64,000 nt of DNA, from contig VFIW01000006.1 in assembly GCA_006386115.1 (NCBI GenBank), positions 826,706 through 890,705 on the forward strand, read 5' to 3'. Positions 31,577-44,413 of this stretch are shown piece by piece. The notes below the pieces were generated by a model. It was not told where the DNA came from and made no database searches. It was given only the letters and a program-made list of their open reading frames with translations. The stretch is from Globisporangium splendens. Lineage: Eukaryota; Oomycota; Peronosporomycetes; Pythiales; Pythiaceae. The position numbers and the translations under genes were made by a program. Position 1 is the stretch's first letter. Every line of letters begins with the position of its first letter.

Positions 31577-32933
31577 GTTTCGTCCGCTTGAGGAGAGACA
31601 CGAGATAAGGGTGCAGCAGACGCTAGTGGGTACAATATGCTGAGTGGAGATCACCTCTCAGCCACACGCACACGACACACACACGCGCAGACAGAGAGAG
31701 AGAGAGAGAGAGAAAGGAAGCCACGATCACTGCCGCGTCCGTCGTTCCTTGAAGTCGTTCCCTCCTCATGTGCATGCAGAGTGCATGACTTCCGAAGCGA
31801 TCTGCACCTTCTCCCATTTGTCACAAGACACACTGACTTTCAATTTTGCCTTTTCAGCCAATCAGAACGTACAAGACATCAAGCTAACCAAATGTCAGTG
31901 CATCTTTTGTAATTACGCCTGCTTGTGATGTCTGTTTTCTTTTTACCGGCTCTGTTTTTTTTTTACGGAGAGGGTAGTTTCACTGTCGCTTCGCGCCAAT
32001 CGTTCGCTGATGACTCGAGGCCATCCGCCCATCCATCGGCAGTCTGCATTGTCCAATTGGAGCTTCTCCAGCAAAGCACAGCAGCAGCAGCAGTGTGTCC
32101 AAGTTTGCATGTTGTACACGAGTGCGTGTGTGATGAGTGGCTCTCAAGTGATTTCAAAATTTTAGATGACGAGACTGAGAACGAAAAGCGCTTCACTGCA
32201 TTGCGTTCTGCCGTGCTCCGAGGCGACTTGGACTTCAATTGTGAAGAGTATTCGAGGCATTTGTATGATGAGACCAACCAGCATTCATTTTATGTGTGTA
32301 TTTGTATGCGTATATGTGTGTGTGCATGGGCTTGAAAAGGATGCCTGTCGATGATGCTTTTCAAATATTTGCTACTCTTGAAAACCAATGACGACATTTT
32401 AATCACCAAGATCTCTGAGACGGCATCCAAGCACAGATAATTGCGTATATTTATATTGGAACGAGAGGCAGTGACGACAAAAATATAGGGACATCTGAAT
32501 TGCGTACATCGCATGAAGATACTCCAGTGGAATCTCATTACCTGAGCCTCTTCATACATCAAGCCCTGATTATATATTGGGATTGTGTGTGTGCGCCATC
32601 AAAACCAAAGTGTCAAATTCTCGCCGCTCTTCGTCGTGAGCAGTAGAAGCCGAATCTTTGGGACAATAACTGCGCGCGGACGTTCGACTGCGTTTGCCGA
32701 TCCTTCCGCCGCAGGAGGAAGGCGGTCGCTGCAAAGCGGGCGAGTGAACGTTCGCGTCTGTGCGCATACATCCTGAACCAAGTAAATTGCATTGTGCTCT
32801 TTTAGAATAAGTAGGGTAGCTAGACTTGACCAAGTGCACTGCGTAAATGAAAATGACATGCACCTCATAAACGCACTTCTTTCAATTTCATCGTGCCTTG
32901 AAAATGCCATGTGATTTGTAGCTATTCTTGGAA
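31577..32933. promoter_or_regulatory. Divergent intergenic region with CCAAT box and microsatellite
   Basis: About 1.36 kb between divergent genes. It contains a CA-rich stretch (31662-31680), an AG microsatellite (about 31693-31713), CCAATCAG at 31858-31865, another CCAATCG near 31996 and a TG-rich run near 32292-32330. No gene is supported on either strand. Confidence 0.4.
31693..31713. repeat. AG dinucleotide microsatellite
   Basis: About ten AG units in a row, preceded by an imperfect CA tract. Confidence 0.9.
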
Positions 32934-34768
32934 ATGGCTGCATTCATCTGCCAAACTTGTGAAGAGCTCCAGCAGGCGTGCTCAGAATTGCAGGTGATGA
33001 CTCGGCGATTCCACTCGACTGGTGCACTTGCATCGCATGGCGTGCTGCTCCCAGTGAAGCCGCCGCACCACCTTCCCGACAAGACGCAGCCTTGCGGCGG
33101 TGGTCTCCGCGTCGGACGCGTCGTCTCAGTGCGTGCAGCTGCATGCAAAATAGACTAGTGCCTTCACGGGTTTCCTCAATGCTCACTGATGCACTTGACA
33201 GGAAATACGCCACAGCCTGGAAGATGGAGCTCCATGGGGACGCAACCAAGCGCCATCGTCGTCGGCATTGGCGCAATGTGACGAGTGCCGCATCCAGCAG
33301 GACATGATCGAGATGCTCACCGTGAAGCTCGCGAAGAAGGAAAAGGAGAACGAACTCTTTCGACTGCAGCAGGTTCGTCGCACAATTTGGGGAAATTGCA
33401 TCTCAAAAACTACGCAACATGACCGTTATGGCTGCACCTTGTCATACGTGTGGACAGAAATCGCTGGACGAGACGCGTCTGAGCTTTGAAGCCCAGCAAA
33501 AGCAGCTTCACGACGAGTATGCGGCGACGACAAATGAGCTGTCTCTTGCTAACCAGCAATTGCAACGGCAGCTCCAGCTTCTGCAAAGTCAATACGAGCG
33601 GGTAATAAACAGCATTGTGAGGTTCCGTAGTATTGCTTTTCGAGGTCTTACTAAATAATCTACTCGCTGCCTCTTAGATCAAAGAAGGCGAAGCGCGCAA
33701 TGTCGCGGCGCAAGAGCAGCGGCGTCTACGGGAGAAAGACCAGCTGCAGTACCGTGCGCTCGACAAGGAGCGGCAATGCGTCGTCGAGCAGCTCACACGA
33801 GACGCCAGGCAGAGTCACGCTGACTACCAAGCACTTGAGAATAGACTCGCGGTAGCATTGGGCAATCAGGAAACGCTCCGTGAGCAGGTGTGACGAGTGG
33901 ATTTCTGTGCTCCTCTGATTCGATCAGCCTTGACTCGCGTATGGTGAACTTGTGCAGATCGCAGAGTTGGAAGCCGCGAATCAACAGTTGAAAGACGCCC
34001 GATGCGGTGAACAAGCGCTGCGGCAGCAAGTGGAAAGAGTATGATGGCCACACTTTGGTGCACATGACGTCTGTCAAAGTGTCTTCTTGCAGTTTTGCTC
34101 TGTAGAATCTAGCGAGTTGCACGCAGAGTCTGGCTGACGAACAGCGCAAGCGAGTCGCGAGTGACGAGCACTTGCATCGACTGGAGCAGGAAAAGCTGGC
34201 ACTTGAAGAGAAATATCGAGCACTCGCCAAGGTACTTACGAGCTTTGCTGATCCCTCACGGCATCCCTGTACCTCATAAAATGTCCTGATTCTTTTTCGC
34301 TCACAGAGCGTTAAAGATGCGAACGCCAAGGTGGCCGATGCCGATCGGAAGCGCCTGGAATCGACGAAATGCGAGGACCAATTGGCTGGGCAAATAATGC
34401 AGCTGAAGAAAGAAAACGACGAGCTCAAGGCGCGCAAGAGCCAATTGGGTTCTCAGACCAAGCACTTGAACGGCAAGATCGCGGGCTTGGAGAAAACCAG
34501 CGAAATGTTGCAGCGCAAACTGGACGATGCTCTACATGAGCTCGAGAGCGCGCGGAAATACAGCCGCGAGCACCAATTCCGCATCAAACAGCTACAGGAA
34601 GAGCTCGTGTTTCTAGAGAAACGCAAACAGAAAGTGGAACCTGCTACTGTGATGCTTGGAGCATCGCCAGAAGTCCCAGTTGAAGCCACTGCTTTGCCTT
34701 CCAGGGCAGCTGATAGTCAAGTAGACAGCGCATCAGCGGACATCCCTTCGTGGATGCAAGATGGTTGA
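32934..34768 (+). CDS. Long coiled-coil protein, unrecognised
   Basis: Seven exons, all phase 0: 32934-32993, 33202-33372, 33458-33601, 33678-33887, 33958-34038, 34106-34231, 34307-34768; 417 aa. It begins MAAFICQTCEELQQACSELQ, a CxxC near the N-terminus, with a second CxxC (AQCDECRIQQ) in exon 2. From residue about 55 to 370 it is almost continuous heptad-type helix (LREKDQLQYRALDKERQ, LEQEKLALEEKYRALAK, LKKENDELKARKSQL). It ends with a short low-complexity tail and SWMQDG. Every exon being a whole number of codons is notable and fits exon-by-exon growth of a rod. The family is not recognised; a structural role, perhaps at basal bodies, is only a guess. Confidence 0.8.
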
Positions 34769-34882
34769 TGCATGCGGCTTTGCGAAGGCTTTCTTTTTCG
34801 AGTTGTCTATTGAGTAAATTGGTAATTATTAGAACGAGAGAGAGAAGAAAGAAACAATCTGACACTGCATGTCCTGTCCTAC

Positions 34883-35852
34883 CTACGCTTGTCGTGGTGA
34901 ATACGGGACGCTCTTACTCAGCACGGACTTGATCTTGGCCTTGATCTCTGGATCGTGCACGCGCGGCTTCTTGGTCAGCTGCTTGCCCGCATACGAGCCA
35001 TTCACGCGCAGCGAGCGCACTTGGTCGTTCAGGATGCCCTGGCTCATCTTCTTGGACGCCAAGAAATCTCTCACGCAAAAGATCGCCACGGTCTCCTCAT
35101 AGTCTGTGTGGGATACAGCGCAGAAGCAAATCTTAGTAACAAATATTCACATCGAATACGCTGCAGGGAGTTGCACACGTACACATAAAGTTGATCTCTT
35201 TAAATTCGCGCTTCAGCACAGGCTTCTTCACTTTGAGCGGCTCAACAGGCTTTTGCTCCAGCGCCACTGAAAAAAGCAACGCATTAGTACTAGCACCATT
35301 CACGCCAAACTTGTTAACCCACGAATTGTACCTCTGGGCTTTGCTTCTCGTTTCCGCGCGTGCGCAGCGCAGTCTTCGTTTCTGCTCACGCAGCACTTCT
35401 TGCACGCCTTCACAATGCATCCTACCCCATCACATCCAGCACGTCACTTAATATCCGATGCATCAACCGCGCGTATGAGTAGAATTCGCACCTGTCGCCA
35501 CTTTCTTCGTTGAGCAGAATGCACATCCGCGCTTACCGTTCACGTCCTGATCAACCACATCGCTGCCGTCCACGACGTCTCCTCCATTGGAGTGTTCCTG
35601 CTTCTTAACGACGACGCTCTCTTCTTCATCGGAGGCTCCACTGCTGACCACGGGCTCTACGTCGGAGGCGCTGCTGCTGACCGGATCCACGACGGGAGCG
35701 TGCACCGCTGCTTCGTCCACCTGCATGGGCTCCGTGCCGTTTGCTTCGTGCTGCTGCTTTGGCTCCGTGTCGTTGCCCACGGCGGTCTCCTGGGTCTCTG
35801 CGCCACGTGCTGCGTGCTGCTTTGGCTCGTGAATCGCCTGGAATGCCGCCAT
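34883..35852 (-). CDS. Unrecognised Cys-rich nuclear-type protein
   Basis: Four exons joined in phase 1: 35852-35537, 35421-35332, 35266-35183, 35103-34883; 236 aa. Residues 1-105 are acidic and low-complexity (Ser/Val/Asp/Glu). A compact Cys/His cluster built across the first intron reads GCIVKACKKCCVSRNEDCAAH and is followed by a Lys/Arg-rich stretch; the spacing suits a small zinc-binding module. The last 90 residues (KEINFMYYEETVAIFCVRDF, then LNDQVRSLRVNGS) are conserved-looking and helical. The cluster only appears when exons 1 and 2 are joined, which supports the splice choice. I do not recognise the family. Convergent with the coiled-coil gene. Confidence 0.65.
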
Positions 35853-36413
35853 CGCTGTCCTCGCTCGCTCGCTCACTCGCCACCGAGTGTCGTCTCGTTG
35901 CTGTGACCCCCAATCTTATCAGTTCCCGCCAAAACCAAAAGAATGAGACGGGTTGTACTGTACACACCCTAATATTTTATAATGTGATGTCAAGTGGTGC
36001 CACGCAATAAAACCTTATCACACATCCAAGTCGATCTTGTCGAGGTGCAACTGGCTAAATGTGCGATTAAAGCATCTCCCACCAATAGCAATATACACTA
36101 TCCCTAAAACGTTGTAAAATCGGTATTAGCTCACAGGTATGAAATCTTGAGCTGATTCATGAACAAACAGTATTTAGAAGCATCATCTGTAACAGGGTAT
36201 TAGGCGATGCAAGTACACTATTTGCAGCGAAGATTCATATGACGCAATAGAGGTCGCATCAACCTCTATTACGTCATGCTGTGGCTCCAACGACAATCAC
36301 TCACGCAGCAAGCCTTCCCCCCCTTTATCTGAATTCGAGATTTTCGATCTCAAAGCGCACACTTCGGCAACCGACGACGGCGACACCGAGAAGAGAACAA
36401 GAAGAGGAGCGAA
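35853..36413. promoter_or_regulatory. Divergent promoter region upstream of ubiquilin
   Basis: 561 bp between the Cys-rich gene and ubiquilin. AT-rich in the middle, pyrimidine-rich near 36310-36330. No gene or clear initiator was recognised. Confidence 0.3.
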
Positions 36414-38274
36414 ATGGTGACGCTGCACGTGAAGACGACGGCCGGCAAGAAGTTCTCTGTCGACATCGAGCTCGAGAGCACGGTCGCGCAGTGCAAGCAG
36501 GCGCTCGTGGAGCCCACGGAGGTTCCCGAGGCGCAGCAGCGCCTCATCTACAAGGGCAAGGTGCTCAAGGACGACCAGACACTCGCGAGCTATGGTGCGT
36601 ATTGTGGACGTATAGCCCATAGATGCGGATGCTATTGCGTGTGGGTGTACGCATTACTGATGACTGAATATGCTGGTGCCTCTCTTTGTGTGACCAACAC
36701 CAGGTATTGAAGCGGATCACACGATCTTTTTCGTGCGCGGATCTGCGCCTCGCCCGGCTCGTCCAGCGCCGACTACGGAAGCATCGACTGCAAGTGAGAC
36801 ACCAGCACCTGCTGCCAGTGCTACTCCTGCTGCTGCGCCAACGCCTGCTGCAGCTGCGAACCCATTTGGGTTCCCATTGTTCCCCCCGATGGGCGGTGCT
36901 GCGGCTGGTGCCAGCAATGGTGCCGCTGCGAACCCGTTCGGCGGATTGTTTGGAGCCGGAGCCGGTATGCCAAATATGGCCGCGATGCAGCAGCAACTCA
37001 TGCAGAACCCAGATATGATGCGTCAGATGATGGAGTCGCCGATGATGCAGGGTATTCTGAACAACCCCGAAATCATGCGTACGATGATGCAAAGTAACCC
37101 TCAGATTCAGCAGCTCATGGAGCAGAATCCGCAGCTGAGCCACGTGTTGAATGACCCAGAACTGCTCCGACAGAGTATGGAAGCGATGCGCAATCCAGCA
37201 GCGATGCGAGAGATGATGCGTAGCCAGGACACTGCGATGCGCAACATTGAGAGCCACCCAGAAGGCTTCAATGCGCTTCGCCGCATGTACCACGACGTTC
37301 AGGAACCGCTTCTCGACGCTGCAGCGAGTGGTGCTAATGCACCTCGCGGACCGGCGTTTACGATGCCTGGTGTTGCTGGTGGTAATGCCAACGCGACTAC
37401 AACTCAGCCTGCGAGTACGACAAATTCGACTGCCAGTGCGACTACTACACCTGCGAACCCATGGGCAACGCCATGTAAGTGTGTTTACGGTCGATATGCT
37501 TGCTGTAAAGGCGTGGTGCTCATTTATCACGATGTTGACTGTTGTAGCTACCTCACAAAACACAAGCGCGGCAGCCAACCCATGGGCTGGTCTTGGTGGT
37601 CTTGGCGGTATGAACGCCGGAGCAATGGGCGGTGCTCCAAACCCAGAGATGATGACGCAAATCTTGCAAAACCCGCTTTTCCAGCCAGTGCTGGAGCAAA
37701 TCGCGAACAACCCAGAGCTCTTCCTCTCTCAGATGGAGCAAATGAACCCTCAGATGTCACAGATGCTGAACGCGAATCCACAAGTGCGGCAAATGATGCA
37801 GAACCCCGACTTTCTGCGTGCGATGATGAACCCACAGAACATGCAAGCGATGATGCAAATGCAGAGCGCTATGAATCAATTGCGACAGTCGGGTCTTGTG
37901 CCAGGGTACGAATCTGTAGTCTTGAGGATACCATCCGATTATTTTCGCTGAAACTAACTGTGTGGTTCTCGCATGTTTATAATGTTGACAGGTTGGAAGG
38001 CATGAACCTTGGAGGAGCCGCAGCAGGTGGAAATGCTCCTGGTGCAAACACTGATGCCACCGCAAACCCATTTGCCGCATTCGGTGGCTTCGGTGGCTTC
38101 CCGCTTGGAGGCGGTGCAGCTCCGGCTGGAAACCCAGAAGAGCTGTACGCGTCGCAGCTGACGCAACTGGTTGACATGGGCTTCTCCAACCGCGAGCAGA
38201 ACATCCGCGCGCTGCAGGCAACACAAGGCAACGTGCATGCAGCCGTCGACCGACTGCTCAGTGGGACCATCTAA
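36414..38274 (+). CDS. Ubiquilin/Dsk2-type proteasome shuttle factor
   Basis: Four exons in phase: 36414-36594, 36704-37474, 37548-37905, 37992-38274; 530 aa. The N-terminal ubiquitin-like domain spans residues 1-74 (MVTLHVKTTAGKKFSVDIEL). Methionine-rich STI1-type repeats (QQLMQNPDMMRQMMESPMMQ and a second set around IANNPELFLSQMEQMNPQM) sit in Ala/Gly/Asn/Pro-rich linkers. The C-terminal UBA domain spans about 485-528 (LTQLVDMGFSNREQNIRALQ, then LLSG). The protein carries ubiquitylated or exposed-hydrophobic clients to the proteasome through UBL and UBA. All expected domains are present and in order. A T16 tract lies just downstream at about 38289. Confidence 0.95.
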
Positions 38275-38619
38275 AGAAGAGGTCTCGCTTTTTTTTTTTT
38301 TTTTCTACTTTCCTTTTCTTTTTGGTAGAGTTGACAGAAAACAAATCCGTGACAGCTTTTTAACGAGAGCAATTTCGCTTAGTTTACTTCCTTTTACAAG
38401 AGCGTCTTGGTAACACACGGAATAGAAACCTTCCGAGTAAAAAAGAATGTTCACTCCGTTTATAAGAGGACATAAGTAAAAGTGGGAACACTAGACCTCT
38501 TCACATGGTGGACTATTCCGCAACACCAATGCATGCGTTCATAATAGAAGACCGCTCTCTATTTCCTGCCGTTCGCGCCACTCGGAGTTTGAGTTTTTGC
38601 CTCATTTGACTTGGCTGAC
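38275..38619. promoter_or_regulatory. FANCI upstream region with initiator-like element
   Basis: Contains a T-rich tract after the ubiquilin stop and TCATTTGACTTGG at 38602-38614, directly before the FANCI ATG, which resembles the oomycete initiator. Confidence 0.35.
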
Positions 38620-41600
38620 ATGCAGCCGCAGGACGTCGCGGAGCTGCTGCGCGCCACGGCGAGCGACGCCGACGCCGTCGCGCAGTACCTTCTCTCCATC
38701 GACGCTGAAGAGGTACGTGTGAACTCAGTCTTGTGTACGTGCATGCGTCTGCGCCAACAGACAACTAACAGTGGCGCAATGACGACCAACGAACGACGTT
38801 GGCGTTGATGTGCAGCTCAATGGCTTGTTGGACCGCTTCGCTGCGCACGAGACGAAGAAGAAGAACGAGCAGCAGTGCGGCGACTGGCTCGCGCTCGTGC
38901 AGCTGCTCCTGCGCTCCCAGTCCACGCGGCTGCGGACGTCGACGCGCCTCATCCACGTGAGTTCCTTGCCGTGGTTATCGCTCTACACTGTTCGGTATTG
39001 GACTTACTGTGCTATCTCGGCTATAATATCGTGTACACAACTCGCATGTAGCTGGTCTGGAACGGGTCGCCGAATGAGCTCGATTGCATGCAGTGGCTCA
39101 CTGAGATCAGCTTGGGTTACCTCGGTGCGACACAAGACGACAACAACAACTCGACCACCAACAGCAACATGAAGACTCGAATGCGCGTTACGGCGATCGC
39201 AGACGAGATCCGCATGCTTCTTCGCATTATCTATGAGCTCTTGGATGATGGGCTCCAGGACTATGGGCCACGAAGTCGACGTGTGCTTCCACAAGTGCTT
39301 GGTCTCGTTCCGATTCTTCTCGGTGTGCTCGCCGATCTCGCGACAACAGTCATTGATGCAAAGAAAAGCAGCTCGGAGCTCCACGAGGTAATGCGACGAT
39401 CGCTTTAAGAGTTGTTCATTTTCTTTCTAGCTCATCACTGTTGTGCGTATGTCTTATTCAGAATCTGGGAAAGCTGATCGCGTTGCCGTGGACGCCGGGA
39501 ACAATTCCATTTCTGTTGGATCTGCTGAAGGAAAGCGCGTCGCTCATGTCACCAAGCAATTGGCTTCAAGTGCAGGTACTGCCGCCGCCCTGGAATCAAA
39601 GCTTAATGCAATGCATTGCCGATCCACAGTCTCATCTGACTCTATGACCCGTGAATCGTAGGAGCATTTGGAAACTATGCTGACAGGACACGAGGCGCTT
39701 CCAAGCGAAAACATGAGCCCAATCCTTCGAGAATGCGTCGCAATCGGCAGTGTCACACGGAATTGCCATTGGGTCAACCTGGCGCGCCATTTGTTTCGTC
39801 AACTCCCGGTTCGTCTGCGTCAGGAGGCCGAGTTCAACCTCCAAATGGTACCATTATCTCTATTCTCTGCTGGAACGCGATTCGAGGTCTAAGGTACTCT
39901 CTCTTTTGTGCTGTAATAGTGTTTGCATCAATCTCGACACGCCGTGACGCTCGTGTGCGAATCAATTCGGATCAGTCTACAGCATGAGCTCGGAGTCGCG
40001 ACAGACAGTGGCGAGGAGCGACCTGAAGACGCTTTTCGCGTCACACTCGACTGGCGGGACCTGATCTTCCTCTTCCATGTGCTGAAGGTATCCAAGCCCG
40101 TTCTGCACCACCGTACAACATCGTCGCGGATTGCGACCGATGCGACTGTGTTCACCGAGATTGAGAAGCTCACGTGGTCAATCTTTCAGCTTGAATTGTC
40201 CAAACACACGAAGAGTGTGACGTCCAGAAGGACTCCTTCTACGTCGTCAGTGGATCTGACAAAGCACCTGACGGATAAAGTATCTCAAGTGCTGACGTTT
40301 GGGGGAACGCAAGTGCATGCACGTGAGTGGAAGGCGCTGTTGCTGATGGATTTTGCGTTCTTTTGGATGGAAGAGAGCGAACGAACTCGGTTCGCTACAA
40401 TCGCTTCCGACGCCAAAAGTGCGTTGGTGACGAAGGATACGATTGCGTATCTGCTTTTACTCGCAGTATTCCAGACGGTACGAAAGTGCAGATTCACTGC
40501 ATCGTCAACTGTGGGTTTATGTTCTACTACTTCGTACTGACAAAACCAAATCTTGGAACGTAGACGCCGGAAGTTCGTGCCGAGTTGCTGAGCTGTTTGT
40601 TTGAAGGAACCAAGAATCCCAGTCACGTCAAGGTGCAAAACCAAATCTGAGAGTGCTCTCCTCCGGGGTCAGTACATGCGGAATCTCTTACCTCTCTATC
40701 TGTGGTTTTCTGGTAGTTTACAGCAAAAGCGCTTGATCAGCTCTTTCACTCCCATCCTGGCGCTCTTGGTCCCCACTTGAATGCGATCCAGGACTGGCTC
40801 AGGTACGCAACGCTCCTAAACGCTTTCGCCTTCGGTATTTGTCTCTCATCTCTGTCCGTTGACGTAGTGTGTTGTTTCAGAGTCATTTCAAGAGTGCGTA
40901 CCCGTTCTTTGTCATGGCTTCTCGGTTGGCAATCATCCATAAGGGTAAGCGAGATAAATTGTGTCTTAGAGGGAATGCATAAGAAGGGCTATGCGCTGTA
41001 ACAACTTTTCTGTATGGAGCAGACCTGTACAGCTTCTTGATGGTGTTCTTACGGAAACTGCTCTCGGTATCGAACCACCAGCACCAGCAGTTTGCGATCG
41101 AGTTGTGGTGCTCCTGGTTGGAACAGGGACTCCCGTTTGATGCGCTGCAGGAGGTACGAAGCGGAAATTCGTGCTCTGTGTGGATGTCGGCTGCTCATCT
41201 TGTGTGTTGACTGATCGATTGCCCCTTTCAGGAAGAAATCGTGTCGGCATTGAAGAACAGTCTTCAAGTGTGCCAGGAAATCCAGGCGTGGGCGTTTGGT
41301 CGCTTGGAACGAGTGTTTCGAGTGGAGAATCCCGAGAGGCTCTATGTGCAGCTTCGACGTAGTTCGTGGGAAGAGATTCACCGTTTGGTGACGAATCAAT
41401 TGTCGCGATTCCTCGACCCACCACCGCCATCTTCTTCAGTGCAGCATCGATTTTCGCGTGGTGGGTCTGATCTCGATGACGAGGACGAAGAGGAAGAAGA
41501 TGATGAGCATACAGACTCAGCCACGCGCTTTCGCATCGGGTCGTTGGTGCATTTCTATCGGGAAAACACGAGTGCCGACGGCGCCGCTGCCGTTGGACTG

Positions 41601-44313
41601 GTGTTCCAAAAGACACTATCCTGTCTTCTCGCGTTTGAAGCGGCAGCGTTTGCGACGGACACCTGCAAGGACGGTCTCCCGGTGCCAGTGATCGAAACGG
41701 GTGGGATGATCCACTGGGTCACAGACTTTGTGTCCAATTTGGAGTTTTTCTTCCACTGGATCTCGCAGAGTTCGACCAACGAGGACTTCGTTGGTGGTGG
41801 CACTGCGACCAAAGCTCCTCGCAGCCGCGCACCCACAGGCGTCCAGGTGCTTGAGAAGAAAGTGATGTGGCAGCTCTTGGCTCGCATCGGCATCGGCTGT
41901 GCGCTGTGCGCCGTCGCGATGGATCATATCCTCGGGTACAAAGACGACGATCAAGAGCCTGCGCATCGACATCGTGGTGGTGGTGCGCGTGACGAGCAAC
42001 TTTCAGTTTGGGTGTTGCTCGAGGCGCAATTTGCGCTCCACCGCTTGTTGCGCAAGCTGATCTCAGTCCACGGGACTGCGATCGATGTCAAGCTGTCGAA
42101 AGAGTACTTGGCCGCCTCGATTGCTGGCGTGTCGAGTGTGATGGATGCGCGAAGTGCCTTGGTCATCGCACAGATCAACGCGTCGCTGGAGAGTGATCTA
42201 GAAGATGCACAAACCGACGAAACGCGTCGAGTTGGTTCTGCGGCTTCAGCTACAAACTCTGGAATCTCCTTTGACGGCGTGCTCTTTGCTCTGGACAGTT
42301 GCTGCAACAACATTTCAGTTGCTGACGACAGATCGTTTCTGCGAGTGATGCCCTGTGAATCCCAGCAGTCGCATCAACCTCACGCAACAGGAGACCTTGA
42401 TATCTTCAAGTCGCTGTTGACACTCTACTTTAACGTGCGCGATCAAGTGTTCGTAGCTCCCCAGGCGAACACGAGTCACTCACCTCGGTCGATGTTCACT
42501 GTCTACACGGAATCCTTCGTCGCAAAGTTCCCGAAATCCATGCGCCATCTCGTTGCGACGCCTAGAAACGCCAAACACGTGGTGTTGTTTGACGCGAAAG
42601 CAGCAGAGGATGTCCTCGTTCGAGTGTTTACAGCAATCGGCCGCGTGTTGGACGCACAGGTAGAAACTCACGGCGTGAACGACATCGATTACCATCTCCA
42701 GCGTCTGCTGAACAATGACGACGATGGTAATCAACAAGAGCAACAAGGACAGTCTCCAGCGAGTGGGTTTATTGCACTCGCAGTCATGCTCCTCGACGAT
42801 CTCCAGGCGTTCATGTCGTTTGACGAGCTCGCGAAGCTTAAACTGACGAGCGCACTGCTGGTCAAGCGGCTCTGTGACCATGGTGCGAGTGCGCACGCAT
42901 CCACGAGTCCCCGTGCGTTTGCGAGGGACATGCTGCGCCTTTCGTGCACGAGCTACGCGATCATGTGCGACCACGTTGTCTACCACACGCCGCTGCTGCG
43001 CGTACTTCTGAGTCTTGTTTTCTCGGTGCATGTCGGCAAAAGCATCGAGGCGGTCATAGAACTCAGGGATGCCATGGAAGGTGTGCTTCTTGCCGCTGGT
43101 TTCGAAGTGGACAAAACAATTGTTGCACCGTTGTTCTCACGGACGGCACGACCATCGTCCTCCGCAATCGCAGCGACGTTCGCTAAGAGCAATGAAAACA
43201 CCAAACGCAGGTCTACGAAAGAGCGAAGCTCTGCAAAGCGAAGGAAGCGTCTGCGACAGCTTTCCTTCGACTCAAGCGACAATGGCGAACCTGAGAATGG
43301 TCGCGAACAAATCGAAGTCGACGGATTTGCAGATGATTCCAGTGGTAATGTGCCGCAACCGCATCTGGCGTCCCATGAAGCACAAAGTGCGGCGATTCAC
43401 TTTTTGGTGACGCTTGTGGATGCCTCACATGCGACACTCTTGAAATACGCTGCGAATGGGACCCGTCATGGCTCTGATGAGCAACGACGACCTTCGTCAC
43501 AGAGTGTGTTGCTGTACCTTCGCAGTTCCCAGTACGTGCTGCATGCGCTTCTCACAGCCAAGGACATCTCGTGGATCCAAGTGAGAGTGTTGGGGAAGGT
43601 GCTTAGCACCATCGAATACGGGCTTCGACTCGCGAAAGCGTGGATCGCGGTGCTGACAAACAGCAAGGACAATGCTGACAACGCGGCAAGTCGAGTCTCT
43701 GTTGAAGTATTGGATGCTTGCGTCCAATTGTCGTTGCGTGGCCGGATTTGGATCAGTGCGCTCAAGGAGAGCATCAAAGACGCGACAACGAAAACGAGGG
43801 TGAGTGAGATAGCGTTGTGTTTCTATCCAGGTCGAACTTTCTAATGATGACTGTTGTGTGTATATGTATCTGTGTACAGCTCTCGGCAACTGCTTTGAAG
43901 ATCGACGTCTTTCTTCTGAACGCACCACAACTCGTGGACGCGTATGCCAAGGAGGTTCGAAGTGGCATATGTCGTCTTCTTGGGTTGCGTTGGTGCAGTG
44001 ACTAACCCATGAACGTTTCCTGAATGCTTGCGTCTTCTCTGTGTTTATCTTGCAGTTGGTGCTAACGGAATCAGAGAAAGATCGGCTGAACGCGATGCTG
44101 TCGTCGGTCACCAAACAGATCATACCTGCGGAAAAGTCAACATCGTCTCTGAAACCAGAGACACCGAGGAAGAAAGCGCACATGATTGGCGTCGTGCCGA
44201 TCGTGAAGAAGCGGAAGACGCGATTGCGCAGTCGCCACCCGTACATCGACGAGTGTCTGCGCGAAGAAGACGGCGACGACGCGTTTGTGGATCTCGAAGA
44301 CTTCATCGCTTGA
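38620..44313 (+). CDS. FANCI: Fanconi anaemia group I protein homologue
   Basis: Thirteen exons, phases consistent: 38620-38712, 38816-38956, 39052-39387, 39462-39575, 39662-39847, 39920-40477, 40564-40632, 40717-40802, 40883-40944, 41023-41153, 41232-43799, 43880-43954, 44056-44313; 1558 aa. It is an alpha-solenoid throughout. FANCI-specific matches: LYSFLMVFLRKLLSVS corresponds to the segment holding the monoubiquitylated lysine of animal FANCI, here Lys560; and LLSLVFSVHVGKSIEAVIEL then LRDAMEG match the conserved C-terminal helices. FANCI pairs with FANCD2 as a DNA clamp in interstrand crosslink repair. It is longer than human FANCI (1328) because of acidic and Ser-rich loops (around residue 670, DEDEEEEDDEH). 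The C-terminus is basic then acidic (KKRKTRLRSRH...DDAFVDLEDFIA). Convergent with the LRR gene. Confidence 0.85.
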
Positions 44314-44413
44314 GCGGACATACGCTGCGGAACGAGTGACAGTGCAGAAGAGAAGGAGAGATGCAATCGCCCAATCCGAGGTTTGTACCAATAGAGAAAG
44401 CAAAGGAAGAGTG

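Noticed and set aside
32570..32863. Minus-strand ORF as a gene
   Set aside because: No start context, no family pattern, mixed composition, in an intergenic stretch.
33373..33457. ATG-started frame with CHTC at 33419 as part of the coiled-coil protein
   Set aside because: It lies between a GTTCGT donor and a GGACAG acceptor that join flanking exons in phase; it is intronic.
40088..40200. Intron after GTGCTGAAG|GTATCC in FANCI exon 6
   Set aside because: The frame continues with sensible helical sequence and no matching acceptor is needed.
38620..44313. Assignment as FANCD2
   Set aside because: The LRK segment and the LLSLVFSVHV...LRDAM helix match FANCI better than its paralogue.
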